This document shows positions 35,601-47,600 of a DNA stretch of 64,000 nt, one piece after another; the first letter of the stretch is position 1, and each line of letters starts with the position of its first letter. The DNA is taken from positions 7,212,001 to 7,276,000 of the forward strand of contig OX345636.1 of NCBI GenBank assembly GCA_947044365.1, given 5' to 3'. The translations under genes and the position numbers were made by a program. Under the pieces are notes generated by a model. It saw only the letters and a list, made by a program, of their open reading frames with translations. It was not told the DNA's origin and searched no databases. The DNA comes from Petrosia ficiformis. Lineage: Eukaryota > Porifera > Demospongiae > Haplosclerida > Petrosiidae.

Positions 35601-38600
35601 GTATGATAAACCAGTGTATATACTGTACATGTAAAGGTGTTTAGTATTGATGTTGTACTGGTAGTGTATACATGTAAGTGTTGATACAAGTCACATGTAC
35701 ACGTATATAAGTGTCACTTTGTTTGTATATTACTTGCTACATGTGACTGATTAGGTGTAAGTGATCCAACAGTAGCTGCATGTGTCAGTATACATGACTT
35801 ACAGCTGGCAGTGAATAAAATTTCAGCAGTTGTATTAAATTTGTGGTTTATACATGTACATGTATGGTTGGTTTAATTTCACTGGACCATGTAGGTTTGG
35901 GTCAATATATAATTATATTTTAAATAATGTTTACTGAGCTTGCATAAATATTGTAAACTTCTAATAGCATCTCAGAAGTCAAGAAAGTTCTAGTGTTTCT
36001 CACAGTTCATTGATCATGGAATCCCATTTCAAGCCAGCTCAGATTATAAACAAAATAATTATGACAAATTGTTACATTGACGATATTTTGGTGTCTGGAT
36101 CTACCTTTACTCAGCACCTAGACAGCTTGGAGGAAGTTTTGAAGAGACTTGCTGATGAAGGAGTCAATGTGGAGCATAGTAAGTGAAGATTTTTAACTAA
36201 TAAAGTAGAGTACTTAGCCTATGTAATAGATGAGAAGGGATTATATTCCTAAGACAAAAGCTTGAAGCTATTCATAATTTCCCAGTGTCCTAGAATGTGC
36301 AACATTTGATGTTCCTGTTGGGGCTAGTCTACTATTATGTTCACTTCGATCCTACATTGTGTATATCACCTATTAAGACTAGATAGCAAGTATAGAAGTA
36401 GACATCTGCTTGTGACAAAGCTATAAACACAGTCAAAGCAAAATTAGTATCTAATAGATTACTCATATTGTGACAGTGACCTTCCATTACTAATAGCTAC
36501 TGATATTTCAGCTGATGTGCAGTGATTTCTCATGTATTTCCCAATGGTTTAGATAGTAAGATCCATGATTATTTGCAATATAAGTAAATAGTAAGCATTT
36601 GATAAAAATTACATTTGATCAGTCAAACATAGTGTGAATATATCAACTATTCCTGTTAGTATTGGTTTCACCAGAGCACTGTTTGGGCCAATACCAACAG
36701 GAATAGTGGATACATTCACACCATGTATGTGAGCTGATCAAATGTAATTTTTATCAAATGTTTACTATTAGATGTTTTCTATAGTAAGCTCTATTTGGTT
36801 GTATTCAAGTAGATAAGCCTCATATACATGTACAAGCTTCATGTAATAATTAGAGTATATATGGTAATATATTCTCAAACATCAAAGAAAATAACTGGGA
36901 TATAAATGTGATTTAAGCCCATGGGTCTTATATAACCCTTTGATGTTTGATAAAAACCCTATTACCTTCTTAACACCTTAACATTGAATAGAATTGTTTA
37001 CATTGCAATCAACAATCAGTTAGAAGAGTAAATAATCAATACAGCAAATTAGTTTTTTTTTTCAAAATTAGTGTTCATTAAGGACCTTTTCTTTGAGAGA
37101 ATTGCATATATTGTCCTGGGTGGATATTGGTGATTTCTTGTCTCAGCAATGAACAAGGTAAACCACTTATTAAGCTCCTCTTTAGTAAATGAAGGTGACA
37201 AAATACTCTCAGGGCATTGCTCCTCACCATTTCGGTCATTGAACCCATACACCCAGTCTTTCAAGATTTTGAGTGCCCATTGGGTACTAGCATCTGTAGT
37301 TTTTGGTACCTGATGTTTTTCTAAATTTTTGATTTCGTTTTCGGAGACAACATTAAACCAGCGCTCCCTACTTAGGGAAAGTGAAAGCTTGCGTTTGTTC
37401 GCTGCAGAAGGCAGCTCACAATTTTCTTTCTCTGCCATCACAATGACCTGATTGTCACTGATTGACCTCTGTCTCTGAGCATGCGCAATGATCATTTGAT
37501 GTTTGAGCTAAGTAAGATATATATTGGTTATATCACGTGCACTCGTGTTATATAACCTATACTTATACTACATGTACAATACTATAATAGAAATCCTACC
37601 CCTGTCTAGACTACATACTAGATAGTGTAATACCATATATACTCTAATTATTTCATGCAGGCTTACATGAAGCTTTTAAACGTAATCATTGTGTTTGTTT
37701 CAAAACACAATCACATTATAATTCATGAACAAAATTTTAATATCATAACATTATTATGTACATTAATCCAGTGTTTTAACATAGTGGTGCTGGCATAGAA
37801 ATTAAAAGATATTTGTGATTTAATTGCATTCCTTTGATCATGTCAAAGGGAAATGGCATTGCATAGTGTAGTGCAACTTTGCTTTAATCTTCTCAATAGG
37901 AGAGATGTATATATCTAAACTACAATTTGAATTTACATAATACAGAGTGTAATGTCATTTCTAAATGAGGCTTTTAATTTGTGCTCTGAAGTGCCACATT
38001 AAGATTGATGTTTATGTATTACATGGCATGTCACATGGTTGTCTATAATTTTCATTATACTAGTAATAATTATAATTATAATTCATAAAGCGGTGATATT
38101 GCACATGTATAATAGTACGCATGTACATGTATATGTAGTTGACATGATACATGTGTAATATCTTCAGAGAGCTAAGAATAACTCTACATGGTATTATGAA
38201 AATTTACATGTATATAAATATTATGGCCCGTAGGGCCATCCTTATGATTGCTTTCCCACGGTTTCGAACTATATATTTTTATATGTTTGTGTCACTTATG
38301 CGAGTATGAGTTGTATACAGATGGAAGTTACGTCATTCCCGGGGGCTCGGTCAATTAATGGGCATGGCACATAAAGGACATGCACTCAAGCTCTACAGAC
38401 CAGCATGTGTAGCCTACGTAGACACCACAAAGCAGTCATAGAGATACTTTTTTCTCTGTATATTTTGTTAATAATGCTAGTGTAATCATGAGATTGTTTT
38501 TGCAACTGGTAAACTAGTATATATGTACTTTTTCTGTCATAGTTATGATTGTCTACATGTAGATAAAGATCAGGTCACACACCTGCCTATATTGTGACTA

Positions 38601-41600
38601 TATAGTAGAACAAAACATCACAACTTCATAGTTATACGATATATACCAGTTAACTTAATTAATATCGTAATTATTATTGCCATTATACAGTTTCTAGACT
38701 TGAATTGTTTATTGTTCATTGAATACAACTTTTTAACTGTACTGCAAACTTCAGTGTGTACAGTGCTATCACATATCAAGTATTAATTTAATACTTTGCA
38801 TGGAGTACTAATTCTACCAACTTGCGTACCAGGACTGGAAAGTCCCAAACACTTAATTGGATTAATTCAAATGCAGTGCTCTGCCTCTTTTGACTGCAAC
38901 TGGGACAAACAAAACAACCTCATTGCATGTTGGCACCAGCTACACCCATGATTTCGGGATGTACAGCCAGAGAAATGTCTCAGCTATACCCACCAGATTA
39001 CATGAGCAGGATCACTGAAACCCAAATTTGCGTGGGCGGTGAGGGGCTGTGCCCCGTTCGAACCCCATTATTGGGGGGTCACCCCCACTAAAATTTCCCC
39101 TGTACTCGATATTCAGGCCAAATGGTGCCAAAAAAAACAATCAACCTTTTACCAGTAAACCAACCATCAACTTTTTTGTAATTGTTGTCAAGCTTATGCC
39201 TGACAAAAATTACAAATATTTCGAGTGCTTTGTAATTGTAGGAACACACTCCAAACCACGTAAGGGTCATATATGTGACATCAGTGCTCTAAGGGTTAAT
39301 TAATTAATATCATAAAATTATGAACATTAATCCTTTCAATAGGAGGAGCTGTATACTGTATCTGAACTGAAAAATTTGAATTTACGTACGCAATACACAG
39401 TGTAAGGATGTCATTATAAATTAGACTTTTAATTTGTGCTTTATCAAAGACATGACCTGACTCTTGCATAGATGAAGGGTTAGGGAAAGTACATATTGTA
39501 TGTATGTACTAAAGTTGTATTTGTGTCACTATGGGTAAGTCTGAAGAAATTATTTAGAGTGTGGCTCGGTAGTCTGTTAGTATAACAACATACACATTTA
39601 TCAACTCCACAAAAAATTTTGTAACTAGTCACATTTAGAACATACATGTAGCTCAAGTATCTTGGTGTATCCACCATCAAAAATTCAATAATTACATCTT
39701 GCTAATAATACAGTATTATGAGCAAGTGACATCGTGAGATAATCTCTGTACTTGTTTTTGCAACTAGAAAACTAGTATATACGTACTTTTCCTGTCATAG
39801 TTATAATTATCAACATGTAGATAAAGATCAGTTCACACACCTGACTACATTGTGACTATATAGTAGAACAAAACATCACATGATCACAACTCCATATACA
39901 CCAGTTTAGTTAATTAATATCATAATGTATATTACAGGTACCACATTTGAATGATTTATTGTTCATTGAATACAACCTTTTAACTGTACTGCAAACTTCA
40001 GTGTGTACAGTACTCGTTTGCTGTAAACTTCAAAAATCAAATCAAGTATTAATTTAATAATTTGCTGTACTTGTACTCGTGTATATTCTTTGAGTCACCA
40101 AATTCGATTATCTATCTTTATTTACTATAAAGCTGTAACTGTCACATATAGATCACATGATATGTCTCATATACAATCTTGTGTCAATGGTAAATGTACT
40201 AATGTAGCCTGTCCATGATCCTTGCTGTCAGGGCAGAGCAATGCATTAACTTAGTTTTGAGACAGAGTAATGCACTAAAAATTAGTGCATATATACTTTG
40301 CTGTGTTCCATGGCATGTGTACTGTGCAGGCCAATACTTTTTCTTGTTATTACCTCTTTTAATTTTTAAACATGTATTACAAACTGTATTTTTCTACAAG
40401 TGTTTAACTAAATGTGGCTAACAAGAAAGCTGGAATAGCACAATAATAACCACCTCCCTGGGAACAATGGCTTTACATGTTTCTGAAGGATGCTGTGACG
40501 AACACCTCTTCATTTCAGGGGTGAAGCTAGTACCTAGTGGGGCTCGAAACTGCAACCTTTCGATTGCAGGCCAGCACTTTAACCAACAGCCCATTAGTAC
40601 ACCCCAACATATATAAAGCTAATATATATATTTATAGTTTACTACAGATACGTACCTGATGTCCTTTACATGTACATGTACATGATATAGAGGAGTTTAG
40701 TAATAAGATTGTACATTATTATTGTAGTAATACGTTGTGGGGGCAAGCATGAGAAAAGGTGCAGTTATAATAAACAGAGATTATCGCCCCTTTGCTCAGC
40801 AGCTCTGTATATGTTCATGTACATGTTCATGTATATATAATTATGTACATGTATAGGTGTTTAGTGTTGGTATTGTACAGGTTGTGATACATAGTAGTAC
40901 CATGTACACACTGGCCAGTGGCAGATCTATGAGGGTTACTTTGGTTTCCGTGGAAACCCCCTTTCAATTATTAAATTTTTCAATTTTGATGAAAATCAGT
41001 GTGACACGCACACCAGCATGTTGTAATACCTCAGTAGTATATAAGAGCATTGCTTCTAAGAGAAAAAACAGTATACATAAAATTTGTTAGTATATAAATA
41101 ACTGTATACCTACAATTATACTACATATGTACTTCAGTAATGATGTTTCTAGTCTGCAAACGTCTGATGTAGTTGAATCTGAATCAGATGATTGCCAATA
41201 TCAGTATAGTGGTCAGGACTGCAGTGAAGTCTGGTTACTTCTCACACTCAGTCTGGTTGTGAATCTAATTCCGGTATTTCATCAAACAGTAGTATAATAA
41301 ATCATGATAGCTAGCGCTAAGTTATTAACTTATAGTAAGTTTGCATACCTTTCCTAACTGTCTCGATATGACACTAGTTGTAGCGCTTGCCCGAAAGAGG
41401 AAGTTGCGATTAGAAAATCATTGACCACACCCCTCATAAATAAGTAAATAAGTAATGAGCTAAAATTTCGTGCGTTTTGCGCACTATACTTTCAGAAACC
41501 CCCTCCTTCAATTTCTAGATCCACCACTGATGGATACATATTCATTTAACATGTAACCCCAGGATATGAAGAGTCTCAAAAAATGGCTGAATGAATATTT

Positions 41601-44600
41601 ATTTACTGCAAGCATCTGATCAAAATTATGTTATTTTTGCTAACTGGACATATTATAGTGAAATGTACCCTATTGGAATTGTAGTATTATTGGCTAAATT
41701 CTAATTAATAAGGCTAAAAGAGGAAAGTGAAAAATGATGATAGTCACTGGGAATCGAACATAGGTCCACTGACTTCCACAACTAGTGCTCTCAATTGTGA
41801 AGTGTTGGGTTTCTTTCCCTGTGAATACCCACATTTTTCACTTTCCTTATTTGGTAATGCGCATTTATTTTCAATGTGAGGTGAGATTAGCAATTTATTA
41901 GCAATGTCAAATTATGGGTTAATGTCATACAGTAGCTATAATTATGATTCTAGATTGATCTAATCAAAAATCAATGTGCTGATAAGTTTGCAATAATAAC
42001 AGTACATTATTCATAGTATACATGTATGTACATCTACATACCTGCTGGGAAAGCCACTTTGAGTATCCTAAAACACATGAAATCATTGTATAGATACTGG
42101 GTATTTTTGTGACGATTGTAGCCAACATCAGCATGAGGTATAAATTTTCGATAACGCATTCCAACGACTGCTCTTTCTCCCTTACTTACTCTGGCACAAC
42201 ACTCTGGTAAAATTTTGGCTGGAATTTTTTCTTCATGTCCTTTATCCTCCCTCCAGTTGAGGAGTTGAACAGTGATGTCACCACTAAAGGGCCATTTCAA
42301 ACTCTCATCATTCTCACCTTTCATGAGATGCAAAAACACAGAAACATGCGTGCCTTCCCCGTTGTCAACACCATTGGCGTGCACTGCTAATTGTAGCTTA
42401 TATCCACCATTTTCTGTATAAAATGGAGGACTATACCATGTATCATCAACTTTCTTATATTGTGAAAAGTTGGACATGGTTAGAATGCACGGAGGGAGGA
42501 GGAGAGGGAATGAAGAGACTGAAGGATAACACCATTGTGGTACTTCTCCAGTTGTATAACCTGTGTAATGTAAAGCATAATAATAAACCATTGAATGTTT
42601 TTGTATAGCATCTCTAAGAGTTATATAAACATAAGGATTGAATTGAAAGTTACATGCATAATTACTGCTGACTAACTCCGCATTAGGGATTAATGCATAG
42701 CAGAGAAAACGTCCACTTCTCTAAACAATGTAACTGCACCCTCAGATTGTCTGATTTACAATAAGGATAATTTAATAGATGATTAAAGAAGATAATTTTA
42801 TAAAGAATAACATATCCTTATAACTAATTAAAGTATTTTCTCACATCCCTATAATTGCTTTGCGGTGTAATCATTCGATAATCCTTGATGAATTTCTGAA
42901 ACTATTATATTTATTATTTGATTATCTACTCTTCTAACATTTTGTTATACTTTTTGTAGTCATGCAACTCATGAAATATATACATTTTAGCCAGAAGAAC
43001 TATCTTCTGCATAAAATACAAGTATTGTGAATCAGCTTTCTTCCTGTTACTCTGAAGAGCTAAATTCAACCCCATGGAAAGCAATTATAGGGATGGGATG
43101 TAAAAACCCATACGATAAACTCTATAAATATCGTTGATAATGGAATTTTGAGGTTATTGGTTAGGCTCCTGAATGAGCACATCTATTATACTTACGTAAT
43201 TCGTTCCATATATATTATTTGAAATATAAAATGAGAGATTTAGAAATATACAATTTCGAGGTAAGCTATTCATTGTTTTATGTTTGTTTCACCAATCAAT
43301 AATTAGACACTCTGGAACCAAACTTATTAAATTGGAACTAATTAGCTAGTACAAACCAAATTAACAGTGCTAGCTAATTGTACCATGTTCTATATACATA
43401 AAGCAATGATAGTAATAAATCACTTTGAAAGCAGTCATCGGAGTTAAGCATAAAAAGTGTACATAATTAATTTTTATTCAACTCAAACTTAGGTAACAGT
43501 ATCTACTAAATTTATCAAACTAAGGGCCAAAGGTAACGTGGTTTAATAAATCTAGTAGAGACCATACCGTTTTATGTAAATCCAATCTTATGCTTAGTTA
43601 TTATTTTCTGCCTAACCTGATGACTTCTTTTCTTTCTCTCTTTTGTACTTCTCAAGTTCCAAATCTTTCATTTTGGATATTTTCTTTTCCATTTTCAGAT
43701 GATCATTACAGGATAGTAACTGACTTTGTATAGCCTTGCTTTTCGATTCTAGCATCTTAGAGTAGTCTTCAGAAACTAGTAAAAAAAGAATATCAGAGCT
43801 AATATAAAAATACATTTTCAAATTCTACAACTATGCTCAGTCATATACAAATTAAATTTGATTAATTATTAATTATATTCAACTATCAATCGCAAGAGTA
43901 GGTGCTCTTCATCAGATTACTTAACAAATATTCGCTTAGCCCTCATAAATATAACTATGTGTGTGATGCATATCAAGTTTTTGATGTCACACAAATCCAC
44001 AAATAAAATAATATAGATACAATTAAATGATCAGAAAAGACGCCTGGCAGAGAATGTTGTATTAGTTTTTCTCTGTTTTTATCCTTTACGACAGACAGCC
44101 TATGGTTCAAGTATTTGCAAAGAATTTGGACCAGAAGAGTCTCATTGCTTCGAAGTATTTGAACCAAAGAAGTCCAATTTTAGAGGGGCATTGGGTCCAT
44201 TCTATCATGTCACACACTTCCAGTCCTAAAGTTACAGAGAATGTACAAGCAGCATCTATTTATCTACCTTTCAGTTGTTTAGTAAGGAGTAACACTTGGT
44301 TTCTAAGTTCCCTCATCTTTGGACACTTGTCTATACAAAATGTAATAAAAATATACTTTTAGAGTAGAATTTCTGTATGACCGTTTCTAAATCCAAGATT
44401 ATTGAGGTTTTTTCACCCGTAAATGTTTCATAGCATAGTTCCTCACCTTCCGCTGAAGCAATGTCTGTTACTATGTCAATATTGGTACTAGAAATATCTG
44501 TATATTTCTTATCATGTGGAGGATCTGATACTACATCAAATATATAAGTAAAAATTATTATGAATAATAATAATGGCTAGTTTCTATGGAAGTATTTTTC

Positions 44601-47600
44601 AATACTAAAGATTTGTCTCTGAACTTGCCCTCATACACAGCCATACAAATTGCATACTCTTATCTATTCAATTATTGTACTTATAGGGGCATGTATACAA
44701 AAAACTAATTGAATGTATAATCTACTCCTAAAACCCATTTTAAGTATGTTTTCAAATTCAATATACTTGTGTACACACATCTCTCCAAAGAAGTTTGTTG
44801 TCTATGATTATTTTTATGGCCCGTAGGGCCATCCCTATGATTGTTTTCCCACGGGTTCGATGTATCTTTATATATATATAGTGTCACTTACGCGAGTATA
44901 CGTTGTATACGTAGTTAAGGAAGTACGTCATTCCCGGGGGCTCGGTCAATTAATGGGCGTGGTGCGTAAAAGAACGCGCGCTCAACTAGGCAGCAGAAAG
45001 AAAGCTGTAACTTTACTAGCTTATGTAGAAGCTGGAACTAATAGCTGGCTATTCTTCCTGAAATATATTTCTAAAGTTCTAGTAGGTCCTTAAAAGGTAA
45101 GGAGAGTAGATAATCGAAATAATAACTATAGTAGGCTGTTGTGTTTCAGGCATGATAAAGTCAGCCATGATTACTGAATGCTGGGCACCACAAAGCAGTC
45201 ATAGGGATACTTTTTTCTCTATATACACTTGTTTAAAAATACCTTTATTTTCTTTGCATTGGTCCTCAGATGTTGCATCTTTGTCTTCTTCAGTTGACTC
45301 CTATATATGAAATAGTTCCATGTGAATTTGTCTAGCATGATTTATTTTAATGTACTGATTTGAATGTATGTACAATGTTGGTTAGGCTGTTCCAATATAT
45401 AACTTATTAACAAAGTAAATTTATGCAGTAGGCCAATAAGTATGGCTTTGTGGTTTGATTATAATTGCAGAGCAATCCGATAATGAGGCAACTAATCATG
45501 ACAGCTTTGACCTCGTTCTTGGAGACATATACGTAATTCATTTATTTATTTGTCACCCTTCATGCAGGAATACCAATTAACACTCAGCAAGAGTGCATGT
45601 TCATGCGTTCTTGCACTCAGCCACATGGCCTAATTTCTGTGGGTGTAGCATGGCAAGTGGGAAAGATCAAAAACAGGTGGAAAGAGAAAGCATAGATGAA
45701 GAATGCAACTAAGGAAATAGACAAACAGAGGAAGAGGTGAATGAAGTGAAAGTCACAGAGAATTAAAACTGGTGATTATGAGAAATCAAAGCTTACATCT
45801 AACGAGAAAATGTTAAGATTTGATAGGCTAATAGGGATACAAGAGGAAGAACTAGATTGAGATGTGTTGAAGAATTTCCATTTTACATGTCAATGTATAA
45901 AGTGTGGGTGTATAGTGTGCTGACCACCTCATCCTTTATCAATTCAACTCCCTCAAACAAAGCACTCTCTAACTCCTCTATGTCATGGTAAGTTTCACAG
46001 CAAGCTTAATTCAATACTTCTCACACGTTCTACACTGCTCCTCTGCCTACTATGCTGGTTAGCACTTTGTTTATAGTTGTATTTATAATACTATACTATA
46101 TAACTAACTATGGTATTCATTCATTCATATATACCTTCTTTGTTTCTGTGTATTCTAAAACTACACAATATCCAATGGACAAACTGATAACACCATCTTC
46201 AGTCAAGATGGAAAGATTCCGTTGTGCAATCAGGATCAGTAGACTAGTAATAGTATGAGGTGAAAAACAGGTAAGGATAATGGAATTTCCTGTTTTCATG
46301 TCAACTACTATGACACCCTCCGCTAAATCTTCAAAAGCTTTATAGAGGAGTTCATTTATATCATCAAGTGTGTATTCATCTGTCTTCCAGCTTAAAATAA
46401 ATTTCACTGTTTCACATTTGAGTGGTTGGGAGGAGATTGCAGAGTTAAATTTGAGGAAATGCCTACCAATACAGGGTGTAAGACGAATCGATTTACAGAA
46501 TTCAGATAAGGCAGCATTGTAACTTTTAATGCAGTCGTTTGCATCCTTGATTTGGAAGCGTTCAGCGATTGCTTTCATGCAAGAAAGATTAAGTAAGGAA
46601 CACTTTTCTTCAATAATCTCTAAAACATCACCCACACAATTGCACATTGATAACCTGGGTTTTAATGCACGATAGGATAACCCAAGAATTGATTTTAACT
46701 TATGGAGTGGAGGGCTTTTGGCTAAGATTAACTCCTTGAGATTATCAATTGTAAGACCAAATTTCAGAATCATTTCATCAAACGTAGCTTTCTGAGTTGG
46801 GGGAATTTTAACTTCAATAACTGCACTAGATTTTGGGAAAGAAGAATCTATATGAAAGAGAAATGATTATTGTGATAAAATAATTGATACTATACAAAGA
46901 ACATTTTAAGAACCCTACCACAACTAATATAGGGTATAGATAAACATTTGTTTCAAAACATGTGCTTTAAAAGTCAAAACACAACACCCTTTGATTGCAG
47001 TCATGTGAATTATCCTTGTGCAAATTTTATTAGTGAGTCATTCCCTCAACTCTGGTATGAAAGGTGAAAGACCTAAAACATTTCTTACCTACAATAGGAG
47101 CAATCGGAATATCTTCCTTTACTATTTCTGTGTCAGTGTCTTCTTTCATCTCTTCATTGTAAACCACATCTGAATGAATTAAATAATATAATGGACAAAG
47201 TGTGTATCATAATGTATACAATAAAGTTGTTATCAGTGAATTTTTCACGTTGTTCAAACCAAATCAACGTACAGTTAGCAAAAAATTTTCAGTGATCAAA
47301 TACAAAGAACTACTATTATATAGCATGAAATTGTACACGTTTTGCTGAAACTTGAGAATGTGTGAGGAGAACAGCCGTTGAATGGTGGCAGTACCAGCAG
47401 AGTATATCAAACCTTAAAACTATAGTGGTTTTCTTTACAATTGCCAGATGATAATTGAGGCTTCCACTAATTATATTCAAAGATTATTCAGTCTTGGGGG
47501 CAGAAGGTACAACAGCTTCTATGATCATATAATAATTTACATTTGACAGATCAGAATTATCACTGGATGAATGTAACATATACTGAGATTTTATAGGGAC

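Larger units (their letters stand above)
33620..42041 (-). other. Intron 11 of the MATH gene, 8.4 kb, rich in mobile elements
   Basis: Listed elements inside are a tRNA-like SINE (35110), a gypsy remnant (36016), a foldback (36588), a Crypton-like remnant (37049), an M1 copy (38223), a P copy (38797), a tRNA-like SINE (40500), a hAT-like MITE (40916) and another tRNA-like sequence (41735). The stretches 33620-35100, 35640-36010, 37600-38220 and 39300-40500 hold AT-rich sequence with no recognised gene. No further MATH exon was found in it. Confidence 0.6.
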
